From an uncultured Ruminococcus sp. (lineage in GTDB: Bacteria > Bacillota > Clostridia > Oscillospirales > Ruminococcaceae): a DNA stretch of 9,871 nucleotides. Below are positions 1 to 7,121 of the stretch, piece after piece (the stretch's first letter is position 1; each line of letters starts with the position of its first letter). A program made the position numbers and the translations under genes. The stretch is taken from positions 1 to 9,871 of the forward strand of contig UQQA01000091.1 of NCBI GenBank assembly GCA_900543105.1, written 5' to 3'. The notes beneath the pieces were generated by a model. The model saw only the letters and a program-made list of their open reading frames with translations, searched no databases and had not been told where the DNA came from.

Positions 1-60
1 CCTTGACCCCTGCCACCTTTGAAAAGGTGGACGAAACTTTTGCTTGGCTTCGCAACGCCA
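1..60. repeat. Probable dispersed intergenic repeat with a hairpin, cut by the window edge
   Basis: Sequence downstream of dnaE. It contains a perfect inverted repeat, CCACCTTT at 13-20 and AAAGGTGG at 23-30, which would fold as a short stem with a tiny loop, followed on the plus strand by ACGAAACTTTT. The block resembles a short repeat I remember as scattered between genes in Ruminococcus-type genomes, but I cannot confirm that here. On the minus strand the hairpin is not followed by a T-run, so it is not a good intrinsic terminator for dnaE. Confidence 0.4.
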
Positions 61-82
61 TACAAATGTCAGCTCCGCAAAA

Positions 83-101
83 AATTACGAATTACGCATT
101 A
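83..101. repeat. Short AATTACG tandem repeat at the dnaE 3' end
   Basis: Two adjacent copies of AATTACG (83-89 and 90-96) are followed by a partial, diverged copy (CATTA, 97-101). The dnaE stop codon (TAA, minus strand 87-85) and its last codons lie inside this repeat. Seven-base ATTACGA-type tandem runs are a familiar kind of intergenic filler in Clostridia; that statement rests on memory. Confidence 0.55.
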
Positions 102-3100
102 AAGCGATATTCCCCTCTCCCACGATATCCGCAAGCTTTTCGAGCAGTTCTTCGGTTATATTCACGCCGTCGGCTGATTTCGGACGGACATATTTCTTTA
201 TATCCTCAAAATAGAAATTCAGCTTTCCTTCGCCTTTATAATTTCGGCAAAGCTCGGCTGCTCGGGTTATCTTTTCCTTATCCGTACTCATACAGCGGAT
301 AAAAAGTCCGCTCTTCGCAGCAAGTCCCACATACTGTGCGGCAGGAATGACCGTTTCGGCGAGTATTTTCGGCTCTTCGTCCTTATATGAGAGCTTTCCT
401 TTGAGGAAAACTATGCTGTCGGTACGGATAAGCTGTACGCTTTGGGCGTAGACTTCGGGGAAAAAGATTACCTCGCACTCGCCGCCGTTGTCCTCGACGG
501 TCGAGAACGCCATTTGCGCACCTTTTTTTGTGTTATGCTGTTTTACCGAGGTTATCATACATATCAGCTGCACAGGTGCGCCGTCTTTCGGGTGATTTTC
601 CGAGAAGAAACTGTGTATCGTGTTATGCTTTGCGGCGGCGGAGATAAGCCTGAACTCATCGAGGGGATGACCCGAGATATACATTCCGACTGCCTCTTTT
701 TCGTACATTAACAGTGTTTTCAGCGGATATTCCTCCGTTCGGTGGAGGTTATCTATCATTGACGGCGAATCATCACCGCCTACTGAATCAAAAAAGCTCA
801 TCTGCCCCTCGATATTATTCCGCACGTCGGTTTGGAGGGCGATGAAAATTCGGTCGTAGTTCTCCATCATCTCACGGCGGTTGAGTGCAAAGCTGTCGAA
901 CGCGCCGCATTTTATAAGGCTTTCGACAGCCTTTCGGTTTACGTCCTTTCCGCTCATTCTTCGGCAGAATTCATCAAGCGAGCGGAATGTCCCGCCTTTT
1001 CTGCGCTCCTCAATGATATTGTCGATAGCTGTTCTGCCGAGGTTTCTCACTGCGAGCAGACCGAAACGGATACCGTTCTCATCTGCTGTAAAGCCTGCGC
1101 CGCTTCTGTTGATATCGGGGCAGAGTATTTTCACGCCGTTCTTTTCGCAGAGTGCGATATCGTCAATAAGCTTTCCCTGCGAAGCAAACTCGTTCGTCAT
1201 GACCTGTGCCATATACTTTTTATAATAGTGGCATTTGAGGTAAGCCGTCTGATACGCAACGTGGGCATAAGCGGCGGCGTGGGATTTATTGAACGCATAC
1301 GAAGCGAAGCCGGACATCTCGTTGAAAATATCCTCGGCGGTTTCGGCAGAAACTCCGTTCTTCACTGCGCCGTCGATGAAAACGCTTCGCTCCTTTTCCA
1401 TAACGTCAGCCTTTTTCTTAGCCATTGCGCGGCGCACAAGGTCTGCTCTGCCGTAGGAATAGCCTGCAAGCTTTCGGCATATCTGCATGACCTGCTCCTG
1501 ATAAACGATACAGCCGTAGGTGACGTTCAGGATATCTTCGAGCAGGGGGTGCTTGTAGGTTATCTTTTCGGGGTGGCGCTTGTTCTCGATATAGCGGGGG
1601 ATACTGTCCATAGGACCGGGGCGGTAGAGCGAAAGCACTGCGATGAGGTCCTCTATCGACTCGGGTCTGAGCCGTTCAAGAACCTGCTTCATTCCTGCGC
1701 TTTCAAACTGGAAAACAGCGTCCGATTCTCCTGCGGAAAGCATCGCAAAGACCGCTTCGTCATCGAGCGGAATTTTATCAATATCAAAATTCGGTTCTGT
1801 TCGGCGAATGTCCTTGACCGTTCCGTCAATAACCGTGAGATTTCGCAGTGCGAGAAAATCCATTTTCAGCAGTCCGAGGCTCTCGAGGATATTCATCGGG
1901 TACTGCGTTACTATCGCGCCGTCATTTTTCTGCACGGGGACATAATCGCTCACGGGCGCATCGGAGATAACAACGCCTGCCGCGTGAGTTGAAGCGTGAC
2001 GGGGCATACCCTCTATTTTCTTCGCGGTGTCTATGAGTTCGTGAACATCGCTGTCGGACATATAAAGCTTTTTCAGCTCGGGACTGTTTTCAAGCGCACG
2101 GTCGAGCGTTGTGTGAAGTTCAAACGGGATAAGCTTTGCGACCTCGTCCGTTTTCTGATAGGACATTTCCATAACTCGCCCAACATCACGGATAGCCGCC
2201 TTTGCCGCCATTGTTCCGAACGTTATTATCTGTGCAACACGGTCACTGCCGTATTTCCGTACGACATAATCAATGACAAGCTGACGTTTTTCATAGCAGA
2301 AGTCGATATCAAAATCGGGCATCGAAACACGCTCGGGATTGAGGAAACGCTCAAAGAGCAGATCGTACATCATCGGGTCGATGTTCGTTATGCCTATGCA
2401 GTAAGCCGCAATACTTCCTGCGCCCGAGCCTCGCCCGGGACCTACGGAAATATCGTGCGTTTTCGCATAGTTGACAAAATCCCACACGATAAGGTAGTAA
2501 TCGGTATAACCCATTTTGATTATAACGTCAAGCTCATATTCAAGGCGCTCTTCGTAAGCCTTCGGCGGCACTTCGCCATAGCGCTTTTTCAATCCGTCCC
2601 TGCAAAGCCGAACGAAATACGCCTTGTTGTCGGTCACGCCCTCGGCTTCGTAACGGGGAAGCTTTATCCTGCCGAACTCGAATTCGACATTGCATCGCTC
2701 GGCGATTTTCACGGTGTTTTCTATCGCATCAAGATGATTCGGGAAAAGCCTTGCCATTTCATCGTGCGTTTTCATATAGAATTCAGCAGTCGGAAAAGCA
2801 AGCGGTGTCGGCTGACTGAGCGGCGTGTTCGTCTGAATTGCGATCAGCACACGCTGGACCTTCGCATCGGCTTTGGTAATATAGTGCGCATCGTTGGTTG
2901 CGCAGAGCGGTATCCCCGTTTCGGCGGAAAGCCTGAACAGAAGCGGCAGGACGGACATTTCCTCACGGATCCCGTGGTTCTGAATCTCGATATAATAGTT
3001 GCCCTCGCCGAAGATATCACGGTACAAAAGCGCGGTTTCCTTTGCCTTGTCATATTCGCCGTTGGCAAGCAGGCGCGGCAGCTCTCCTGCGATACAGCCC

Positions 3101-3507
3101 GAAAGCGCAATTATGCCCTTGCAGTATTTTTGCAGAACTTCGATATCTACTCTCGGCTTGTTGTAAAATCCCTCGGTATAGCCTATCGAAACAAGCTTTA
3201 CAAGGTTGTGATAACCCTCGTTGTTTTCGCAGAGCAGTACAAGGTGATAAGGCTTTCCGTCCAAGCCCGAAATTTTATCGAAGCGTGTTCGTGGTGCAAC
3301 ATAAACTTCGCAGCCGATAACAGGCTTTATCCCCTGCGCCTTTGCCTCTTTATAAAATTCGACCGCAGCATAAAGATTGCCGTGGTCGGTGACAGCGACA
3401 GCGTTCTGCCCGAGTGCTTTTGCCCTTGCGACAAGATCCTTAATGCGGCAAGCGCCGTCAAGCAGGCTGTATTCGCTGTGAAGATGAAGATTCACAAAAT
3501 TATCCAT
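85..3507 (-). CDS. dnaE: DNA polymerase III subunit alpha (DnaE1 type)
   Basis: Replicative family C DNA polymerase, 1140 aa, about normal length for bacterial DnaE. The N-terminal PHP domain (about 1-270) keeps the expected metal ligands H8, H10, D17, H42, E67, H100, C138, D206 and H208, so PHP proofreading activity is plausible. The polymerase core has GPGRGSGAGS at 356-365, the catalytic pair in PDFDID (D400, D402) and a third aspartate in LKMDF (D550). A helix-hairpin-helix region lies near 770-870, a beta-clamp-binding type motif QMSFF at 902-906, and an OB-fold near 977-1060. Finger and thumb segments are uninterrupted, with no intein or frameshift. The ATG is 2 bp after the whiA stop, so its weak ribosome binding site (AGAAG, 3515-3519) lies inside whiA and translation is probably coupled. 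The C-terminal MRNS and stop come from a tandem repeat. Confidence 0.98.
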   Translation of the reverse strand: MDNFVNLHLHSEYSLLDGACRIKDLVARAKALGQNAVAVTDHGNLYAAVEFYKEAKAQGIKPVIGCEVYVAPRTRFDKISGLDGKPYHLVLLCENNEGYHNLVKLVSIGYTEGFYNKPRVDIEVLQKYCKGIIALSGCIAGELPRLLANGEYDKAKETALLYRDIFGEGNYYIEIQNHGIREEMSVLPLLFRLSAETGIPLCATNDAHYITKADAKVQRVLIAIQTNTPLSQPTPLAFPTAEFYMKTHDEMARLFPNHLDAIENTVKIAERCNVEFEFGRIKLPRYEAEGVTDNKAYFVRLCRDGLKKRYGEVPPKAYEERLEYELDVIIKMGYTDYYLIVWDFVNYAKTHDISVGPGRGSGAGSIAAYCIGITNIDPMMYDLLFERFLNPERVSMPDFDIDFCYEKRQLVIDYVVRKYGSDRVAQIITFGTMAAKAAIRDVGRVMEMSYQKTDEVAKLIPFELHTTLDRALENSPELKKLYMSDSDVHELIDTAKKIEGMPRHASTHAAGVVISDAPVSDYVPVQKNDGAIVTQYPMNILESLGLLKMDFLALRNLTVIDGTVKDIRRTEPNFDIDKIPLDDEAVFAMLSAGESDAVFQFESAGMKQVLERLRPESIEDLIAVLSLYRPGPMDSIPRYIENKRHPEKITYKHPLLEDILNVTYGCIVYQEQVMQICRKLAGYSYGRADLVRRAMAKKKADVMEKERSVFIDGAVKNGVSAETAEDIFNEMSGFASYAFNKSHAAAYAHVAYQTAYLKCHYYKKYMAQVMTNEFASQGKLIDDIALCEKNGVKILCPDINRSGAGFTADENGIRFGLLAVRNLGRTAIDNIIEERRKGGTFRSLDEFCRRMSGKDVNRKAVESLIKCGAFDSFALNRREMMENYDRIFIALQTDVRNNIEGQMSFFDSVGGDDSPSMIDNLHRTEEYPLKTLLMYEKEAVGMYISGHPLDEFRLISAAAKHNTIHSFFSENHPKDGAPVQLICMITSVKQHNTKKGAQMAFSTVEDNGGECEVIFFPEVYAQSVQLIRTDSIVFLKGKLSYKDEEPKILAETVIPAAQYVGLAAKSGLFIRCMSTDKEKITRAAELCRNYKGEGKLNFYFEDIKKYVRPKSADGVNITEELLEKLADIVGEGNIALMRNS

Positions 3508-3509
3508 AA

Positions 3510-4445
3510 TTATTCTTCTGTTTCCGGTTCGTTGTATTCCTCACGAAGCTGTTCGGCAAGTGCGGAAATTCGCTTTAAGCGGTGGTTCACTCCCGAACGT
3601 CCGAGCGGCTTTTCCAGCTCCTCGCCAAGCTCTTTGAGCGACATTTCGGGAAATTCGAGCCTGACCTCGGCAATTTCGGCAAGGTCGGGCGGCATATTTT
3701 CCATACCTATCTTATCGGCTATGTACTCAATGTCTGCTATCTGCTTGTCGGAGGCTTTGAGCGTTCGGTCGATGTTTGCCGCATCGCAGTTGGCAATTCG
3801 GTTCGCCTTGTTGCGAACGTCTTTGAGGATTTTCACGTTCATAAGCTCTATCGAGGACATCGTTGCACCCATAAATGTGATAAGATCCTCTATTACCTCG
3901 CTGTCTTTCATATAGATAACGTGGTTGCCCTTTCGCTCGGTCGATTTTACGTTGAAGCCTATCTCGCCGAGAAGCTCCGTCAGGTCGAGCATAAGGTTAT
4001 AATACGGCACAGAAAATTCGAGGTGGTAATCTTTGAGCGGCTCGGAAATACTTCCGCAGGATAAAAATGCGCCTGCGACAAAGGCGAAAATGTCATTATT
4101 GTTGATATTTTCACGCTGTATCCGATGGATAAGACTGCGGCTCGAAATATGAAAGCGGTAGATTATTTCCTCACGGTCTTCAAGCTTTTCAATGCTCAAA
4201 GTGTATAGAACCGTGTTGTTTTTCTTCTCATTGCTTGAAACCGTCACGACCTTGTGACGTTCAAGGACATCGTCCGCAAGCTCGCAGAACAAATTGCAGA
4301 CCATATCGTTCTCCGTCTGGAAAACGATACTGTCTGCATCAAAATTTTTGCAGAAAAGAAGCATACCGTAAAGGCAGGCGAACTTTCTGTCACGGTCGGT
4401 CATAAGGCCGCACAATTCTTTTTTAACGGAATATGAAAACGACAT
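3510..4445 (-). CDS. whiA: DNA-binding protein WhiA (sporulation/cell-division regulator family)
   Basis: WhiA joins a degenerate LAGLIDADG homing-endonuclease-like fold to a C-terminal helix-turn-helix. In actinobacteria it activates sporulation genes; in Bacillus it affects division and chromosome segregation. This 311-aa protein has normal length. Family hallmarks are the N-terminal FSYSVKKEL, the central AFVAGAFLSCGSISEP with DYHLEF (about 121-145), NRIANCDAANIDRT (about 215-228) and the C-terminal HTH region with MSLKELGE and SGVNHRLKRI (about 268-293). The tail after 300 is acidic. The start ATG follows AAGGGA (4452-4457), which overlaps the rapZ stop; the gap to rapZ is 10 bp. It is probably co-transcribed with rapZ and dnaE. 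Whether it regulates targets here cannot be read from the sequence. Confidence 0.96.
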   Translation of the reverse strand: MSFSYSVKKELCGLMTDRDRKFACLYGMLLFCKNFDADSIVFQTENDMVCNLFCELADDVLERHKVVTVSSNEKKNNTVLYTLSIEKLEDREEIIYRFHISSRSLIHRIQRENINNNDIFAFVAGAFLSCGSISEPLKDYHLEFSVPYYNLMLDLTELLGEIGFNVKSTERKGNHVIYMKDSEVIEDLITFMGATMSSIELMNVKILKDVRNKANRIANCDAANIDRTLKASDKQIADIEYIADKIGMENMPPDLAEIAEVRLEFPEMSLKELGEELEKPLGRSGVNHRLKRISALAEQLREEYNEPETEE

Positions 4446-4455
4446 AGGTATTCCC

Positions 4456-5316
4456 TTACTTTTTGTTTATATCTCGGTGGCATATTCGGCTGCGAACGCC
4501 ATTTTCCTGCAAATGCTTGAAAATAGCCTCGGCAAAGGTAACGCTGCGGTGCTTTCCGCCCGTACAGCCGAACGCAATGACAAGCTGGCTCTTGCCCTCG
4601 CGATGATAAAGCGGAATGAGGAAGTCGATAAGGTCGGTGAGCTTTTTCAGCAGCTCCTTTGACTGGTCGAACTGCATAACATAGCCGCTCACGCACTCTT
4701 CAAGACCCGTATGCTCTTTGAGTTCGGGGATATAGAAAGGATTCGGCAGGCATCGAACGTCAAAAACGAGGTCAGCCTCTCTTGCGCAGCCGAATTTCGT
4801 GCCGAAAGACATTACCTTTACGACCATTGAATCGTTCGGATTGTCAAGGAAAAGCGTGTAGAGCGTTTCTTTGAGCTGTGCCATTGAAAGGTCGGAGGTG
4901 TCTATGTAGTAATCGGCATTTTCACGCACAGACATAAGCATCTGGCGCTCGGTCGTGATAGCACGGAGCAGATTGCCGTGTGTTTGCTCGTCAAGAGGGT
5001 GTCTGCGGCGCGTTTCCTTGTATCTTCTTATAAGAACATCATCGGAAGCATCGAGGAAAAGTATCTTATAGTTAAGTCCGTTTTCCTTGAAGTAGGCGAT
5101 GCCCTCGTCAAGCTCGAGGAAAAGCTCCCCCCCTCGGATATCGGTGACGATAGCGACATTGTGGATCATCTTATCCGATTTTATGCATATCTCGGCGAAC
5201 TTCGGGATAAGCTGCGGCGGAATATTGTCGATGCAGTAATATCCGATATCTTCGAGGACATTTATTACGCCCGATTTTCCCGAACCCGAAAGTCCCGTTA
5301 CTATGAGAAATTTCAT
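4456..5316 (-). CDS. rapZ: RapZ/YvcJ-family nucleotide-binding protein
   Basis: P-loop ATPase/GTPase of the RapZ (YvcJ) family, 286 aa, full length. Walker A is GLSGSGKS at 8-15, followed by the typical DIGYYCIDNIPP (23-34). VTDIRGG at 57-63 is a conserved family segment. The C-terminal half has the hallmark SFGTKFGCAREADLVFDVR (170-188), PNPFY (191-195) and GCTGGKHRSV (250-259), the last being the substrate/RNA-binding domain signature. In E. coli RapZ controls GlmS via small RNAs and senses glucosamine-6-phosphate; in Firmicutes the role is less clear, with reports on competence. The start overlaps the murB stop as ATGA (5316-5313) and has a strong Shine-Dalgarno GGGAGG at 5327-5332 inside murB, so coupling to murB is very likely. 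Confidence 0.97.
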   Translation of the reverse strand: MKFLIVTGLSGSGKSGVINVLEDIGYYCIDNIPPQLIPKFAEICIKSDKMIHNVAIVTDIRGGELFLELDEGIAYFKENGLNYKILFLDASDDVLIRRYKETRRRHPLDEQTHGNLLRAITTERQMLMSVRENADYYIDTSDLSMAQLKETLYTLFLDNPNDSMVVKVMSFGTKFGCAREADLVFDVRCLPNPFYIPELKEHTGLEECVSGYVMQFDQSKELLKKLTDLIDFLIPLYHREGKSQLVIAFGCTGGKHRSVTFAEAIFKHLQENGVRSRICHRDINKK

Positions 5317-6239
5317 TTTCCGTATTCCTCCCTCTCCGAAATGATGATAGGTTCACACTCAAGCTTATAGCCTGTTTTTTCGGCAACGGTCTTTTTTACC
5401 GCTGCGATAACAGCCATAACATCGTCAAAGCTTGCCCCGCCTCGGTTTATGACGAAGCCGCTGTGTTTCTCGCTGACCTGTGCATTTCCGACCGTGAAGC
5501 CTTTCAAGCCGCATTCTTCGATAAGTTGTGCGGCATAAGCGCCCTCAGGACGCTTGAACGTGCTGCCTGCACTCGGAAATTCAAGCGGCTGCTTTGAGCG
5601 GCGTTTTTCCATAAGCTCGCTCATTCTTGCTTTTATGCTGTTTTTATCGGCTTTTTGAAGTTTTAACTCAGCCGAAAGTATGACCTCACCGCTGTCCGTA
5701 AAACGGCTGTGACGGTAGGACATTTCCAGCTCGTCTGCGGAATATTCGCGGATATTTCCGTTTATGTCAAGCGCAGTTACCGAGGCGAGAACGTCTTTCA
5801 TCTCGCCGCCGTAAGCTCCTGCATTCATATATACCGCTCCACCAACGCTGCCGGGGATACCGTAGGCAAATTCAAGTCCGCCGAGTCCGTTGTCAAGCGC
5901 AAAGCCGCAAAGCTTCACGAGCGGAACTCCTGCGAAACAGCGTATTGTATCTTCACCGATCATCTCGGGCGCAGAGCCGTTGATGCGGAAAATTGCCAAG
6001 TCCGTTTTTCTGTCATCGGCGAGGATATTTGAACCCTTTCCGAAGACGAAATACGGTATATTGTTTTTCGCCGCAAACGGAATAAGCCGCTGACATTTCT
6101 GAACAGAATCGAGTTCAAAAAGTGCAGCAGCTTCGCCGCCTATGCGAAAGGTCGTGTAGTCTTTCAGCAAAGGCTTTAATTCCACCTTGCAGCCTGCTTT
6201 TTCTGCTTCATCTATAAGAAGCTTCAGGTTGTTATTCAT
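5313..6239 (-). CDS. murB: UDP-N-acetylmuramate dehydrogenase (UDP-N-acetylenolpyruvoylglucosamine reductase)
   Basis: Cytoplasmic FAD enzyme that reduces UDP-GlcNAc-enolpyruvate with NADPH to UDP-MurNAc, the second committed step of peptidoglycan precursor synthesis. The 308-aa length fits the type II (Gram-positive) MurB. FAD-domain motifs are TTFRIGG (29-35), GKGSNIL (67-73) and GIPGSVGGAVYMNAGAYG (127-144). Predicted active-site residues are R176 in SYRHSRF, S226 in AGSTFK and E296 in LECEP. The C-terminal core has GLKGFTVGNAQVSEKH (244-259). The end reads LECEPIII where many homologues have a PEVR-like segment; the glutamate is kept. The ATG has a modest GGGG (6248-6251). Its upstream region is the long inverted repeat at 6275-6393, so any dedicated promoter must lie in or next to that element. 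Confidence 0.97.
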   Translation of the reverse strand: MNNNLKLLIDEAEKAGCKVELKPLLKDYTTFRIGGEAAALFELDSVQKCQRLIPFAAKNNIPYFVFGKGSNILADDRKTDLAIFRINGSAPEMIGEDTIRCFAGVPLVKLCGFALDNGLGGLEFAYGIPGSVGGAVYMNAGAYGGEMKDVLASVTALDINGNIREYSADELEMSYRHSRFTDSGEVILSAELKLQKADKNSIKARMSELMEKRRSKQPLEFPSAGSTFKRPEGAYAAQLIEECGLKGFTVGNAQVSEKHSGFVINRGGASFDDVMAVIAAVKKTVAEKTGYKLECEPIIISEREEYGK

Positions 6240-6274
6240 AAATTTTACCCCATAGATAAAAGGTATTTTTGCTT

Positions 6275-6393
6275 ATACTAATTTTTAAACTGAAAGTGTA
6301 CAAAAAATCAAGCAAAAGCTCGTAGCTATTGAAAATAGCTTTATATGGCTTTTGCGCCGATTTTTTGTCTACACTTTGATTAAAAATTAGTAT
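6275..6393. repeat. 119-bp imperfect inverted repeat, MITE-like, between the PHP gene and murB
   Basis: The two halves pair almost end to end. TACTAATTTTTAA (6276-6288) pairs with 6380-6392, AAAGTGTA (6293-6300) with 6370-6377, CAAAAAATC (6301-6309) with 6359-6367, GCAAAAGC (6312-6319) with 6348-6355, and AGCTATT (6324-6330) with 6334-6340 around a GAA loop. About 45 base pairs are broken only by small bulges. Ends of the form TA-CTAATT...AATTAG-TA would fit an element flanked by a TA target duplication, as in Tc1/mariner/IS630-type MITEs. It could instead be a structured RNA or processing site. There is no T-run after it on the minus strand, so it is not a classic intrinsic terminator. Confidence 0.7.
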
Positions 6394-6397
6394 TTGA

Positions 6398-7120
6398 TCA
6401 GCCGAAAATTTTTCCGTGTCTGCTCTGGATATAAGCATAAAGTCTGTCCCAGTCGGCGTTTACGACAAGCTTTTCGGGAAGTCCTATCTCCTCCGCAAGT
6501 TTGAGTGATTCCGTCACATCGCCGACAATAGTGCAGAAATGTGCATCCGTGTTTATGACAACGGGTATCTCATATTTCCTGCATATACGGATAATTTCAC
6601 GGTAGTTTTCACGGGTGTTTTTCCAGAGGATAGTGCTTTCGTTTATCTCGACGAGCCGACCGCACTCCTTGAATTTTTTCAGGCATTTTTCATAATCGAA
6701 CGGACAAACGACCGTTGCGCAGTGTCCGATAACGTCAATATCGTCATTCTCGGCAAGCTTCAGATACATATTCGTATGCTCCTCAAAGCTTGCAGGCTTC
6801 AGCATATCCTTATGGAAGGATGCGATCATCCAGTCGAGAGCGGCACATTCTTCGTGCGGAAAATCGATATTGCCCTCATAGTCTATTATACTCGATTCTG
6901 CGCCGTATATGATCTTTACTCCGTTGACTTCTCTCGGGATCGCCTTGTGGAGATTATGGAAATGCCAGACGTGGGGACCGTCCGTCGATGCAGGTGTATG
7001 GTCGGTTATTGCGACGGCGGAAAGTCCTTTCTGTGCGGCAACGTCAACTATTTCCTTTATAGTCGAAAATCCGTGAGTTGAAGCGACCGTATGCGTGTGC
7101 AGGTCTGCGATTATTTTCAT
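6398..7120 (-). CDS. PHP-family metal-dependent hydrolase (YcdX-like phosphatase)
   Basis: Soluble 240-aa protein made of a single PHP domain, a distorted TIM-like barrel binding three metal ions. Visible ligands are H8 and H10 (DLHTHT), H16 (STHG), D40-H41 (TDH), E75 (GAESS), H103 (SFH), H133 (IGH) and D192-H194 (TDAH). The opening DLHTHTVASTHGFSTI is the pattern of YcdX-type phosphatases rather than histidinol-phosphatase HisK or DNA polymerase PHP domains. The natural substrate of this subgroup is unsettled. The start is set at the ATG right before KIIADLHTHT: only one base separates it from the hprK stop (TGA-T-ATG), and the in-frame extension upstream to 7183 lies within hprK and has no family similarity. 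It is therefore tightly coupled to hprK. Substrate is unknown. Confidence 0.92.
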   Translation of the reverse strand: MKIIADLHTHTVASTHGFSTIKEIVDVAAQKGLSAVAITDHTPASTDGPHVWHFHNLHKAIPREVNGVKIIYGAESSIIDYEGNIDFPHEECAALDWMIASFHKDMLKPASFEEHTNMYLKLAENDDIDVIGHCATVVCPFDYEKCLKKFKECGRLVEINESTILWKNTRENYREIIRICRKYEIPVVINTDAHFCTIVGDVTESLKLAEEIGLPEKLVVNADWDRLYAYIQSRHGKIFG

Positions 7121-7121
7121 A

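Noticed and set aside
3..302. Plus-strand frame at the left edge covering the repeat and dnaE 3' end
   Set aside because: Most of it is antisense to dnaE, and the first part is repeat-like sequence; no ribosome binding site.
832..3915. Two long plus-strand open frames (832-1992 and 1996-3915) opposite dnaE and whiA
   Set aside because: Within dnaE they sit in exact codon-to-codon register with it, so they are interrupted only where dnaE uses TTA, CTA or TCA codons, which it mostly avoids; the break at 1990-1992 is the TCA codon of Ser506. The translated sequences show no family features.
6275..6393. The long hairpin as an intrinsic terminator
   Set aside because: After the stem, the minus strand reads AAGCAAAAATACC with no U-run, and the plus strand has no gene to terminate.
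6232..6438. 68-codon minus-strand frame running through the long inverted repeat
   Set aside because: It overlaps both the PHP gene end and the murB start in other frames, its middle is the inverted repeat itself, and no ribosome binding site or family likeness is visible.
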